Of a DNA stretch of 64,000 nt, positions 23,621-34,853 are shown one piece after another (position 1 is the stretch's first letter; each line of letters begins with the position of its first letter). The position numbers and the translations under genes are program-made. Source of the DNA: Chaetomium olivaceum (taxonomy: Eukaryota > Ascomycota > Sordariomycetes > Sordariales > Chaetomiaceae); NCBI GenBank assembly GCA_039881045.1, contig JAYWVB010000008.1, positions 1,054,001 through 1,118,000 of the forward strand, read 5' to 3'. The notes under the pieces were generated by a model, which did not search any database, was not told the DNA's origin, and saw only the letters and a program-made list of their open reading frames with translations.

Positions 23621-25768
23621 ATGACGGACCACGGTTGGGGTCTGCTCCCTCTGGGGGCGACATGAGTGGCACTCCTGCCGCTCAGGACGCTGGTGCCTTC
23701 GGTACCAATAAGCTCCAAGAGGCTCTTCCCATTAACGGAAAAAGCAAGCCGAGACCAAGCTGGAGACGCCTCCCGGCTGGGTTCAACCCACAGCTTATGA
23801 CTACACTGCCTACGGCAAAGGCGACAACAACGAGGGGACAGCAACGCTCATGTCTATGAGTGGGACGGCGAGAATGGCGACATTGGCCCGGAGCACCCAG
23901 TTTTGGAGGCACAGTTGTTTGGCGACCCGAGAAGCGCGGGAAGCAGGGCATTGATTTCAGCAAGTAAGTTGTCTACGCACTATTGATGTGAGGGTGGAAT
24001 TACTTGCTAACGTTGTCTCAGGATCTCCGAAATTGAGCTGAAGCAGGAGGGTCCGGCCCGAGTTCAGCCCATTGCCAATTTCAAGGACGCCGGCCTTCAT
24101 CCCGCGATGCTCAAGAACGTTCAGCTAGCAGGTTATGAAGTCCCGACTCCGATCCAGCGCTACTGCCTTCCTGCCATCCACCTTGGCTACGATGTGATTG
24201 GCATCGCGCAGACTGGCTAGTCCTTGATGTTTCTGAAATTGAAAGTTCTCGTTCTCACTAATTTCTTTAGGTTCGGGCAAGACCGCTGCCTACATGATCC
24301 CGATCTTGAACAAGTTGATGGGGAAGGCCAAGAAGCTGGCTGCTCCCCGTCCGAACCCTGCCACCTTTCAGGAGGGGGTTGACCAACGGGTCCGGGCCGA
24401 GCCTCTGGTTGTCATCGTCTGCCCCACTCGTGAGCTCGCTGTTCAGATCTTCAACGAAGCTCGGAAGTTCTGCTACCGCACCATGCTGCGCCCGTGCGTT
24501 GTCTATGGCGGCGGCGCCCTAAAGGATCAAGCCAAGCAGCTTGAGAAGGGTGTGATGTTCTGATCGCTTCTCCCGGCCGTCTTATTCACTTCATCAACAA
24601 GCCTGACACTCTGACCCTTCGTCGCGTCCGATACATGGTCATTGATGAGGCCGATGAGATGCTAATGGACGACTGGAAGGAAGAGCTGACGACAATCCTG
24701 TTGGCGGAGGTGAGTTTTCTGGGGTGTGTGCGCATGGGAATATGGTCTAACCTGGTGAACAGAGCAAGAGGAGGGCAATATCAACTACATGTTGTTCTCT
24801 GCCACTTTCCCTAAGGCAGCTCGGGATCTGGCTCAAACCCACCTTGCGGAGACTCATGTTCGCCTCCGTGTCGGCCGCGCTGGCAGCTCGCACGCCAACA
24901 TCAAGCAGAACGTGATCTACGTCGACCCTGCTCTGAAGAAGCAGGCATTGATTGATCTTATCAAGTCCCTGCCGCCCACTCGGACGATCATCTTTGTCAA
25001 CTCCAAGCGCGCAGCCGAGGAGGTTGACGACTTTTTGTTCAACCTGGGCATGCCATGCACCTCGATGCATGGTGATCGTAACCAGTTGGAGCGCGCGAGG
25101 CTGCGATGCGCGGCTTCCGCAGCGGCAAGTGGCCTATTCTGATCGCCACTGGCGTCACGGCTCGTGGCATCGACGTTCGTAATGTGATGCATGTCATCAA
25201 CTACGATCTTCCCTCAATGGATTACGGTGGTATTGAGGAATATACTCATCGTATTGGTAAGTTTGGTTCTAGCCGTGTTATCCCAACATTTTCGCTAACA
25301 TGGATAGGTCGGACCGGCCGTATCGGCCACCGGGGTCTGGCGACATCCTTCTACTCTGATCGGGATGAGCCCATTGCTTCGGTCCTCACCCGCACTCTCA
25401 TGGAAACCCACCAGGAGGTTCCCGACTTTCTCCAGTCGTATATCCCCGAGGGCGCCACCGCGGACAACCTCAAGTTCGAAGCGGACTCTGACTTTGAGGA
25501 GGAGGCTTCGGGTGGCGACGCTGGTGGCGATGGTGGCTGGGGTGCTTCTGGCGGCAATGCCGACGAGAATGCCAACACCAACACCGGTGATGCTGCTGCT
25601 GATGGCGCCGGTGCCGGCGGTGGTGGTTGGGGCACTGGTGGCACTGACAGCAACGGGACTGGCAACAACACCAACGGTTGGGGCAACGGCGGTGACAGCG
25701 GTAATGGCGGCGGCGGTGGTTGGGGTGCTGATGCCTCGACTGAGGCCGCGGCTAGCTCCGGCTGGTAA
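23621..25768 (+). CDS. DEAD-box ATP-dependent RNA helicase (Ded1/Vasa-like), heavily frame-disrupted
   Basis: All family motifs can be read if frames are followed in turn: PTPIQRYCLPAI (Q motif), AQTG|SGKT (motif I, split by an intron), PTRELAVQ, ASPGR, VIDEADEM (DEAD box), FSATFPKAARD (SAT), ATGVTARGIDV and HRIG|RTGRIGH (motif VI, split by an intron). The C-terminus is Gly/Trp/Asn-rich with GGWG repeats, suggesting RNA binding. Introns lie at 23964-24021, 24216-24270, 24710-24762 and 25257-25307; the second has a GC donor. Seven frame changes occur near 23638, 23745, 23834, 23927, 24552, 24700 and 25095, several at G or A runs and one a GC duplication. Such conservation with so many indels looks like sequence error, but a recent pseudogene is possible. 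The expected product is about 620 aa. Confidence 0.85.
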
Positions 25769-26280
25769 GGCCTCGAACGGCTCTCTCTGGCGTTTTGAAC
25801 GACAATGGTATGACATGGTCTGGCATGGTCTGGCAACTGGGATTTTGGCGTGGATTTATCTTGCAGGTTGACTTGGAAGGAGATTCAGGAGTCTTTGATG
25901 AAAATGTTGGGCTCTGATGACACGGGAAAGCTCTAATGGCTGGAGATAATTCTTGCAGAACAACCAGAGGTACAGACCGGCTATCTCCTTTCGTGAACTT
26001 TGTGTCAAATTGTTTTGATGTCGTTGGTGTGGTGTGAGACCTTACTAAACGAAGAGAACCGCGGAGTGGTGTCGCCAGTCATCACATCATAATAAATTAC
26101 ATGCGAACACCATTATTTTCGTGGACTTTTTGGTCAACGGCCTGGCCACAGGACTACCGTGTACTTTATGGATGAATTTGTATTTCTCTATGCACGCCAA
26201 GCTTGAATCGGATAGGTTTGCTACCTACTCCATCTAGACCCCTTTTCAAGATCCCGGGACATTAGAAACAAAAGATATCT
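25769..26280. other. Convergent 3' region
   Basis: Spacer between the DEAD-box gene and the AT-1 gene, AT-richer than the flanks. It holds presumed 3' UTRs; no gene was recognised. Confidence 0.5.
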
Positions 26281-28026
26281 TTAATATTTGGGCGACGAGG
26301 GCGACGAAGACAGTCGCCAAGCCCTGAGAGGCAGGGCTTGGAGCTGCAGCACCTTAGGGCGGATGAACAGCACGAAGGTGACGACACCGATAAGCACACA
26401 GAGGATGTTAACGCTGTAGTAACCGTCGTGCTGCATCTCGCAGACACCTCCGCCCGCGAGGCAGCGCTCCTTGTTGGCCTGGACGGCGCAGCTGAAGGGG
26501 GTCGTCACGGCGAGTTTGGAGTCGACGGCGGTGGCGGCGTTGGGGTTGGGGTCGGGCAGGCAGGTGGCGGTGGTGAAGGCGTCGACCATGCGCAGAACGA
26601 AGAAGCGCGGGAAGGTGCCGCCCAGGTTGCACACGGTGGCGAGCAGCGTCATGTAGGTGCCGCCGATGACGGGGTCGGCGATGCGCGCGTGGAAGGCCGC
26701 CACGGCGACGAACATGATGGTGTTGGTGAAGGTCGAGAACACGTGCTGCCCGATCACGGCGAGCAGGTACCAGGATGTTACGCCGCCCGAGGGGAAGATG
26801 GAGACGGTGAACTGCGCGATGAGCGCCGCGGCGAGGCGGCCCGCGAAACCCCAGCACCAGAGCCGCATGGGCGTGTATTCTTGTGACCACTTGCCTGCGT
26901 AGTAGCCGAGGCCGATCTCGAAGGGGAAGTCGATTAGAACGGTGAGCGCCATGTTGTCGGTGCCGAAGCCCTTGTCGAGAAGTTTGAGGCTGGTGACGCC
27001 GTCGTTGGCCTGGAAGCCGATCTTGGCGATGAGGTGGACGAGGATGATGGTCTGGATGTTCTTGAGCTTGAGGACGCCCCACATGATCTTGTAGACGTCC
27101 CAGATGCCGTCCTCGTTCTTGGTCTTCTCCTCCCGCTTGAAGAATGCCAGGCCGATGGTTACGATGATGTACGCCCACCCCGCGAAGTGGAGGTAACCGC
27201 CGAGGCTGATCAGGCCGTGCTCGAGCGGCTCGGTGCGGAACCAGCGGTTGGCGAAGTCCTTGGAGTGGAAGGCCAGGAAGACGGTGTACGAGAGGAACTG
27301 GCCGGCAGTCAGGCCCACCGTCTGCGCGGTCGAGGCGTACGAGACGTTGCCCGGGCTCAGCAGGGTCAGCGCCCAGCCGTCGACGGCGATGTCCTGGGTG
27401 GCGCACATGAGCACCAGGAAGAACCACCAGCAGGTGAAGCCCCAGACGGTAGGACCGCCGGGCTTGCCCGTTGTCTCCATCATGCCCTCAACCATCGATC
27501 CCAGCCATAACATGCCTATTCCAGAGAGCAGCTGGATGGGCAGAATCCAGCTCTTCCTCCGCCCGACCTTGGGACTCCATACTGCATCCACGATGGGGCT
27601 CCAGAAGAGCTTCAAAGAATAAGGGTAGGACGCCAAGGTAAAGATGCCGATCTCGCTGTACGACATGTGATTTTTCAAGAGAAACGGGACGGACCCCGTT
27701 GCGAGGCCGAGGGGGATGCCCTGGAGGAAATAGAGGAGGACCAGCAGGCCAAAGCTCCTTTGGTCCCGCTTCGGCAGGTCGAAGAAGCCATGGTTATTGT
27801 AGGTCGGCGTTTTAGGTACGGGGTCGTCGAGGGTGAAAGTCTCTCGCGACATCAGGTTCGCGGCGGCGCCTTGTGAGGTGGAGGTCTCGTGGGAAACGTT
27901 GCGCCGTTGGACTTCGACGTTGGTGTTCATCCTGGAGAGATCCCCGTTGGTCTTTCTCCCGGAGGCACGCCCGAAGGAGCCTGTCGAAGTCGTCGGCGAT
28001 TTCGAACGGCGAGACTTGGTACCCAT
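26281..28026 (-). CDS. Acetyl-CoA transporter AT-1 (SLC33A1 family)
   Basis: Intronless, intact frame of 581 aa starting at the ATG at 28026; the frame extends a few codons upstream without another ATG. The first 100 residues are hydrophilic and Ser/Thr-rich. They are followed by about twelve hydrophobic segments of major-facilitator type. Hallmark segments include LLVLLYFLQGIPLGLATGSV, SYPYSLKLFWSPIVDAVW, GRRKSWILP and ATQDIAVDGWALTLLSPGN, all typical of the acetyl-CoA transporter AT-1 family. A Cys-containing loop (CLPDPNPNA to CEMQHDGYYS) precedes the last membrane segment, as is usual in these proteins. The family moves acetyl-CoA into the ER lumen for protein or glycan acetylation. The exact substrate in this fungus is inferred. 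A 339-aa antisense-type frame over the 3' half is a GC artefact. Confidence 0.93.
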   Translation of the reverse strand: MGTKSRRSKSPTTSTGSFGRASGRKTNGDLSRMNTNVEVQRRNVSHETSTSQGAAANLMSRETFTLDDPVPKTPTYNNHGFFDLPKRDQRSFGLLVLLYFLQGIPLGLATGSVPFLLKNHMSYSEIGIFTLASYPYSLKLFWSPIVDAVWSPKVGRRKSWILPIQLLSGIGMLWLGSMVEGMMETTGKPGGPTVWGFTCWWFFLVLMCATQDIAVDGWALTLLSPGNVSYASTAQTVGLTAGQFLSYTVFLAFHSKDFANRWFRTEPLEHGLISLGGYLHFAGWAYIIVTIGLAFFKREEKTKNEDGIWDVYKIMWGVLKLKNIQTIILVHLIAKIGFQANDGVTSLKLLDKGFGTDNMALTVLIDFPFEIGLGYYAGKWSQEYTPMRLWCWGFAGRLAAALIAQFTVSIFPSGGVTSWYLLAVIGQHVFSTFTNTIMFVAVAAFHARIADPVIGGTYMTLLATVCNLGGTFPRFFVLRMVDAFTTATCLPDPNPNAATAVDSKLAVTTPFSCAVQANKERCLAGGGVCEMQHDGYYSVNILCVLIGVVTFVLFIRPKVLQLQALPLRAWRLSSSPSSPKY

Positions 28027-28912
28027 AGGAATTATATGCAAAAGATCAGAGCCAAGAGCGGTTATGTGATATGGGTTGTGCGATGCGGGATGTGCGAGGT
28101 GGGATGTGCGCGCGGTGTTTCACGTCGCGGTTGGGACACGAAGGACGGCAAGGGGTCGATTGTGATGTTCGAACAGTGTGGATGGGAGGTCGGACTTGAA
28201 ATAGAACTGTTAACGAGAGACAAAAAGGTTGGTGTCTTGAAAATGAAGGTGGCCTTTTTTACCGGAGGCTGCCGGACGTCTACAATGAACCTTGGAAGGC
28301 GGCAAGAAAAGCTAACAGTCAGCACCGGAGCGTCTGGGCCACGTCGCTTGGACCCGGCGATTTGGAGGCAGTTCCTGTCGCTCCCGCGGGGGGCAGTGTG
28401 TCAGGGGCCTTGGATTGGCAGTGGAGCGTGGGGAAGCTTAGCGTCGTTCAAGCTGCAACGGTGGCCTCTGCTCGTGGCGAAGTGTTCCAGAAGCATGGAG
28501 ACGGTAGATGGGAGAAGAAAAAGACGGTTACAATGTGTTGGAATATTGTTTATTTTACCTGCAGCTGAACCTAAACTTTACTTCTACGATTCCTACATTT
28601 CTTTGGTGACCAGTCTTTGCCAGTCATCGATTCGTGCCCTGTTCAAAGCTGTCCAGGGTTCCCACCAGATCGGAGACAATGCATTTGACCCCACCCAGAT
28701 GAGCCAAGAGAGATTTGGGGTTCTCGCCAAGCTTCAGTGCAGCACACATGGCTGACAAGGGTCGCGGGCAATGCCGAGTAAACAAAACATCGCAACAACC
28801 CCTCGACACTGTGACTTGAACTTTTCATTAACAGAAGCGCCAGTCGGCTTAATCATTATTTGGATATCCAGTGTTGAGTTTTGAGATTGACGCGTAAAAT
28901 CTGTGGCTCACG
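28027..28912. other. Divergent upstream region
   Basis: About 890 bp between AT-1 (-) and the CENP-O gene (+). The AT-1 side and the right part are AT-richer. No coding signal or known site was recognised. Confidence 0.5.
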
Positions 28913-29891
28913 ATGTCATCGAACCTTGATGATGAGATTGAGGATCTCCAGGCAAAGAGTACACCTCACTCACCCCTTTCCTTCCCCATACCAGCCCAGG
29001 CATGAATAATTAAGGTAACTAACACATATTGTAGTCTCCTCCCTGAAAAAACAAGTCCGAATTCACACATCAACCCTCATCACCGCCCCATCAACCCGCC
29101 AGCTTCTCACTCAAGACGCACCCGCGTCATCCTCCGCGCCCCAAACAAAGCATCAACGCCAACAACAACAGCAACAAAAAGCCCTCCTCGTCGACTCCGC
29201 CGACCAGCACGAAGCCCACGCCCAACAGTGCCTCTACCGCGCCTGCGCCACCCTCACCACCTTCCGCGCGCGGGACCCGGACCCGCGCGCCGTCGACGGC
29301 GGCGCCATCCTGGGCCTGCGCATCGAGGTCCTCAGCCGCGCCCGCTTCCTGCGCCCCTACTACGTCCTCCTGAACCGGCCCTTCTCGGACGCCGCTGAGG
29401 GGAGCGGGAGCCGCCGCCACCTCCGCGTGCATCGCCATACCCTGCCCGCGTGCATACCCCTCGCGGGGCTGGCGGCGCGGTACTTGCCCCCGCCGAAGGC
29501 GCCGTCAGCGGCAAAGGAGGGGAGTGGGGGCGTGAAGAGGCAGGATCTGGCGAGGTTTGCGCGCGCGGTGAGGAGGGAGGTGGTGAGGTACCATCACCGG
29601 CTTGGGGTGGTCGCGGATTTGAGGAAGGCCGCCGGGGTGGGGAGGGACGCGGGTGCTGAGTTCGGGGAGAACAGTCTGGTGGATATCACGGCGGCAGATT
29701 CCGAGGTGAAACAGCTTACCATTGAGTGGGCTGATGGCCGGACCGGCCGGCTGGTTATGGGCGATGATGGGGAAATTGTCAAGTTAGTGGTGCTCGGCGA
29801 GAACGGCCGGGACCGGGAGGCTGCGAGGGGCTTGCTCGGCAGAGCTGCCACGGCTGAGGACGTGGTAAAACGGTTGGCGGCATCCGCTTGA
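28913..29891 (+). CDS. Kinetochore protein CENP-O/Mcm21
   Basis: Two exons (28913-28958, 29035-29891) joined by a 76-bp GT-AG intron give an intact 300-aa protein starting MSSNLDDEIEDLQAKISSLK, a short N-terminal coiled coil. A Gln-rich linker follows. The C-terminal half matches the CENP-O domain: ILGLRIEVLSRARFLRPYYV, the LRVHRHTLPACIPLAGLAAR block, then DLARFARAVRREVVRYHHRL and a strand-rich end (VKQLTIEWADGRTGRLVM). CENP-O/Mcm21 belongs to the COMA part of the inner kinetochore (CCAN). The coding sequence is very GC-rich at third positions compared with the surrounding spacers. No frame break was found. Confidence 0.85.
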
Positions 29892-30980
29892 TCCAGCACG
29901 GCATCCACACCTCCCACACCCCTACGTCTCTTCCCTTCTCTACGCCCTAAAAACCTGGCGGAGGTCGCATCCCGAGGATGCAGGTACCCATTAACGAGGT
30001 CCGCTGGAACCGACTCCGTGAACAGCTCGCTTTCACGCCACCCCAGCGCCCCTCCAGTCACGAGCGCAACATCCGAGCGTTCGATGCGATCGGCAGAAGG
30101 AACGCTCGGGTCGAGGACGTCAGACCCCAATAAGGCCTGCGCTCTCACAGTGTTGTAACCGAATGATAGTTGGGCGCAATCTAATCGGTTACATTCGATG
30201 GGCGGTCGTTGAGCGAAGACCCATCGGCGAGGCACAACCGGTTTTGCAGCCGTGTGTATGTTTATTTATTCAGCTGCAGGTTTTGCCACCATGTCATCAT
30301 CATATCGTCGGCTAGGTAACACCAAACGGGCGGCTGGCCGTGTGGTTGGTCCAGCGCAGGGCGTTATTGCATGGCACTATAGGGCTTTATGCCTTCCTTT
30401 TCAGGTACCCATGCCCACGTATGTCGTGTTCTACCAAGTACATTCGCGGTATGGGAACACTGATCATACGCAGTGGCTCAAGAGAGAGCGGCTTCAAGTT
30501 GCAGGAGGAGCGAGCCGTCGCACAGAGCGAGTGGCGCGGGTAATTGAGACCTACGGCTAATATCCGCCCTGGCCGTGGCGCCACATCTTGTCCGACCGAG
30601 GTTGCCTTGGGTGCCTGGGGAGTTGTTGGGCTATCGCGGGAGGGTTGTGTCGAACGGAATTATTATTCGCAACTTGGTGAGCATGGCACTTCAACATTGG
30701 GATGACCGAAAAGCTATCAGAGAAAATATCTTTGCTTAGGTTCAGATTCCCGTTCAGGTTACCATTTTCGGGCCTGTCCTAGCAAATTACTAGAATATGA
30801 CTACGTACTAAATATACTCTCAGTCCCTTCCCTTCCAGCAGCCAAAAAAGGTAACAAACCAACCGCCACAAACATTCCGCGTCAGAAGCATCTCCAATCT
30901 GTAACACACCCCTCAAGAACCTCCCCATTACACTATCAACCCCCCCCCCCAATCTGAGTCCAGGGAAATCAACCCCCATT
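29892..30980. other. Convergent 3' region
   Basis: About 1.1 kb between the 3' ends of the CENP-O gene and the proline-rich wall-protein gene. Several short open frames overlap on both strands with no recognised domain. A C10 run occurs near 30943-30952. Confidence 0.45.
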
Positions 30981-31661
30981 TCACAGTAGCGCAGCAGCGA
31001 CCGCAATAACAGCCCGCCCCGCCAGCCCGCTGAACACCGTGCTCGGCAGCGCCCGCAGTGAAGGGCGGGGCCGACGTCTTGCTTGGCAGTCCGGTGGTGC
31101 CCAGGGACACAGTAAGGGTCGGCGGGCTGGTGACGGTAGGGGCGGCGGCGGCGGCGGCGGCGGGGGAGGAGGCGGAGGAGGAGGAGCCTCGGCCGACTTG
31201 GTGCTGGTGGCCGGCGGGGGAGGGGGAGGCGGAGGAGGAGGCGGCGGCGGGTGCGGGTGGGTGGTGTGCGTCGGGGGAGGCGGGGGAGGCGGGGGAGGCG
31301 GCGGCGGGACGACCGTGCTGGGAGGCGGGGGGGGAGGCGGCGGGGCCTCGGTTTCGGTGACCGGGCAGATGGTGGTGCTCACGGGGATGGTCACGGTGGT
31401 GGTGACGATGTTGTGGGGCGGGCACTTGGTCACCTCCGGGGCGCAGCTGGTGATGGTCTGGATGCTGGTCGTGTAGACGGTGCTGGTGGTCCATTTGGGC
31501 GGGTGAGGGCCTGGCTTGTCCGGTCCCGGTCCCGGTCCCCAGGTGGGAGTGGGAAACACGAGGGTGGGCTGGCCGAGCGAGAAGGCGGGCGGCTCTTGCT
31601 CGCCATACTGGGCAGCCGCGCGCGCGGCAAAGACGCCGAGGGCGAGGGTGTTGGCCTTCAT
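30981..31661 (-). CDS. Proline-rich GPI-anchored-type cell-wall protein
   Basis: The ATG at 31661 starts a signal peptide (MKANTLALGVFAARAAAQYG). Next comes a Thr/Ser-rich domain with regularly spaced VYTTSIQTITSCAPEVTKCP and TTTVTIPVSTTICP segments. This Cys-paired Thr-rich pattern is common in fungal wall proteins. Several poly-Pro tracts follow, then a C-terminal hydrophobic tail (TVFSGLAGRAVIAVAAALL) that fits a GPI-attachment signal. Between the last poly-Pro tract and the tail, the annotated frame reads Arg/Pro-rich, while the neighbouring frame reads the more plausible SPPTLTVSLGTTGLPSKTSA. Two compensating frame changes are therefore likely, one in the GGC-rich repeat near 31140-31160 and one near 31050. 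A structural wall role is inferred. Confidence 0.7.
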   Translation of the reverse strand: MKANTLALGVFAARAAAQYGEQEPPAFSLGQPTLVFPTPTWGPGPGPDKPGPHPPKWTTSTVYTTSIQTITSCAPEVTKCPPHNIVTTTVTIPVSTTICPVTETEAPPPPPPPPSTVVPPPPPPPPPPPPTHTTHPHPPPPPPPPPPPPPATSTKSAEAPPPPPPPPPPPPPPPLPSPARRPLLCPWAPPDCQARRRPRPSLRALPSTVFSGLAGRAVIAVAAALL

Positions 31662-33358
31662 GGTGGGTAGGGGTTGGGTGTGTAACGAGTGACTGAACGA
31701 GTGGATGACACCTTGGGTACTGGAAAGGGGAGGGAGTAACTGGAACTGGGCTGGGGGACTGGGGCTCTTATATACCAATTTGTTTGCCTCCCCCCCCTTA
31801 CCCCTGTGGTATGGGAATGAGACGGGAGAGCGTGACACTCGGCACCGCGGGCACCATTTGCGCGGCACTCTGGATCGGGGGCGGGGGGGGAGGGGGGGTG
31901 ACTGCGTCCATTCGGTACATGGAAAGCATGGGGTATACACCACAGGATACAAGTATCGTGGCAATGCGTATGACCGGCTAAAGGAGAGACACTGGTTGAT
32001 TGCTGGTAATCAAGGCTGATATTGGGCGGCAACATCTGGGCCACTGAAAACTCTCACGGCCTGGATGGTGTGTGTGAAGTGACCTGCATATGACGGCAAG
32101 GCACACGGAGCCACACGACCTCAAGCTGCACAAGGTGCTTCTCCGGCGAGATTTGTGAGCGCAAATAAGTTGGCCGACTATCCTTGCTTCCTGCGGGAGC
32201 GTGGCAACAGTGACAGGGCCGGGCGATGTCACCTCCCTCCCGAGACCTCCACTGACCTCCTCCCTGCGTGGGCGGGGCGATGTGCCCCTGCGTTCGGTGG
32301 TTTGGTGGCTTCGAAAGAACGGCAGCTAGCCGATCCGAGTGTTTTCCCCTGCATTAACGCACACGATCCAAGACATTAACTGATCAGGGAGCCGTCGTTG
32401 CTTTTGGGCCAGAGGTGTCACCATCAAACCAGCTGCCCGAATGGACCAGGCGCTGGTGATTCAGATCAAGACATCTATTTCAGGTCGTCCGAGCGGGACG
32501 ATCATAATGACCATCATGCGGAGAGACAGGGCTGAACCAGGCTGTTTTCTCCCAAAGACCCGGTAGGCGTCGTGTAATTGCACCGGGCCGTCGAGGCACA
32601 CCGGATTATTGGTCTCGGGCGACACGAATTTGTGATACGTTCAGCACTTTTGTTTACGAGGAGGCCATGCTATTAGTCGCCTGACTCTCCCATCGGGTCA
32701 CTGCATAGTATACCTGGGGTATTGAGGGTATGTGCCGGACAATACAATAGAGTGTGCCAATCGTGTCATGAATCTCGTGAAAGACTCGACGCGGAGGGGG
32801 TGAGTGGGGTTGCCGACCTTCGAAGTCGGATGGGATGGAAATGAAGGATTATTTGGATTGTTCGGATTGTTTGCAGCAAAGTCCAGCGAAATGCTGTGAC
32901 CTCCCTCCCAGCTCGGCAATTGGGGTCGTCAATAAGGGTTAGGGTCATACAAAGGTGGCTCACCAAAACCTGGAACGCGAAGCTGTGGCTGGAGCTTGTC
33001 GGCAGCACTGGCCGTGTGGCCGCGTGGCCGCGTATCCGCAGCGTCAAAAGTGACCTAGTGGTGGGGCAATACGCCTAGTCCAGCTCCGGCGGAAGCCATC
33101 ACGCTCCGTTCCATCTTGACAGCTTGACGCTGCAACGCTGGCTGATCCGGCCGTAATCCCATCGTCTTCCAGGTTGTTCGCTCCCTCGCTATTACGTGTT
33201 ATTTCCATAAGTCTCCAAGGTCTCGTATTGTGCTGGTCGTAATACATCTTGGAGAATTCCGTTATTGTTTTGCGCTTAACATTGTATTGACGCCGTCATT
33301 TGGACTCAACACTGGACTCAACGCTGTACCCAACGCTGTATATTTTGTCAGTTGCGGC
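31662..33358. other. Long divergent upstream region
   Basis: About 1.7 kb between the wall-protein gene (-) and the MFSD10-like transporter (+). It includes a G-rich run at 31877-31898. No coding frame with a recognisable domain was seen. Wall-protein genes often have long regulated promoters, which would fit, but no specific site is claimed. Confidence 0.45.
31877..31898. repeat. G-rich run
   Basis: Three G tracts (G5, G8 and G7) are separated by single C and A. This is a potential G-quadruplex about 220 bp upstream of the wall-protein start codon, on the non-template side. Confidence 0.7.
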
Positions 33359-34853
33359 ATGGCGCAAGGTGTCGATTCCAGCACCCGCAAGAGAGTCTTG
33401 CGGGTTATCTTCATTTCTTTGCTACTAGATCTCGTAAGTACGACTCCTTGCAAACTCGGTGCACTGCGTCTAACTTAACTTGCTCTAGATTTCCTTCACT
33501 TTTATCCTCCCCCTATTCCCGAAGCTGCTAGAGTTCTACCGCAACGCCGAAGCTCCCCTCGATGCTGGAGCCCCACCGTCCAAGACACTGCTCTCGAACC
33601 TGCTCGGCTACCTGAATGCATACAAGGCTGCCTTTGCGCGCCCAATTGACTCTCGATATGACATCGTTCTGCTGGGTGGTGCCCTGGGGAGCTTGTTCTC
33701 GTGAGTAACGGCCATGCGCTCGACACTGTCAACACCCATGTACTAACCCATGCCCCTCTACAGTCTCCTCCAGGCCATTGCTTCCCCGATCATTGGGCGA
33801 CTCTCCGACAAGTACGGCCGGCGCAATGCACTGCTCGCGAGCATGGCCGGAAACATCCTCTCGGTACTGCTCTGGGTAGTGGCGGTCGACTTCCGGACCT
33901 TCCTAGCCTCGCGCATCGTCGGTGGCCTTTCCGAGGGCAATGTACAGCTTGCGACTGCCATTGCGACCGATATTTCGGATGCGAACAGCCGTGGGTCGAC
34001 TATGGCGTTCATCGGCGCATGCTTCTCCATCGCCTTCACTTTCGGGCCGGCACTGGGCGCCTGGCTTAGCTCCATCGCCACCGTGGCCGCCAACCCGTTC
34101 GCGACCGCTGCCGGCGTATCGTTGTTCTTGATCGTCACCGAGACCGTGTATCTGTACTTTAACCTGCCGGAGACCCTTCCCTCAATGACCGACACAGCCA
34201 CCGAAAAGAAGAACAAGAAGGAACAGGCGGCGGCGGCCGGTCCAGTCCAGAGGACGAACTCGCACTTCCTCCTCAACCTGGTGCACATGACCTTCCTCCT
34301 CTTTTTCTCCGGCATGGAGTTCTCGCTGCCGTTCATGACCTATGACTTGTTCGAGTATACCTCTGCGCGGAACGGCGGCCTCCTGGGCTACATCGGCCTG
34401 GTGGCTTCCATTCTGCAAGGCGGCGTCACCCGCCGTCTACCTCCCCTGCTCTCCGTCCGGATCGGCGTGATCTCCTGCCTGATCTCATTTGCCCTCCTCG
34501 CCCGCATCTCGTCCGTGCCCGGGCTCTACCTCGCCGCCACCGGCCTCGCGACCACCTCGGCCACTGTCGTGACCGGTCTCAACGCGCTCAGCAGTTTCGA
34601 GGCGAGCGAGGACGAGAGGGGTGGGAAGCTGGGCATTCTCCGGAGCTGGGGCCAGCTCGGCCGCGGCTTGGGCCCCGTGCTGTTCACTAGTGTGTACTGG
34701 TGGGCGGGCAGAGAGACAGCTTACACCATGGGTGCCGTGGGAATTGCGGGTGTGTGCACCTTGACGCTCTTTGGGCTCAAGACGCCGCCCGGATCTGTCA
34801 AGCAGAAGAAAGGTTCCTCCAAGGCTGTGAAAGACGAGAAGAAGAAACTGTAA
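33359..34853 (+). CDS. MFS transporter, MFSD10/tetracycline-resistance-like
   Basis: Three exons (33359-33433, 33489-33700, 33764-34853) with GT-AG introns give an intact 458-aa protein starting MAQGVDSSTRKRVLRVIFIS. It has twelve predicted hydrophobic segments, and the MFS loop-2/3 motif is read as SPIIGRLSDKYGRRNALLAS. The mid-protein loop is charged (ATEKKNKKEQAAAAG) and the C-terminal tail is Lys-rich. The organisation and the FILPLFPKLLEFY first helix match the MFSD10 (TETRAN)-like family, which exports organic anions in animals; the fungal substrate is unknown. The frame is intact. It diverges from the wall-protein gene and converges with the Chs5 gene. Confidence 0.87.

Noticed and set aside
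26408..27427. 339-aa open frame overlapping the AT-1 gene on the same strand in another frame
   Set aside because: It is a His/Arg/Pro-rich shadow caused by high GC at third positions. The AT-1 frame has clear membrane segments and family motifs.
31039..31476. Gly-rich plus-strand frame opposite the wall-protein gene
   Set aside because: It is the reverse complement of the poly-Pro coding repeats and has no start context or domain.
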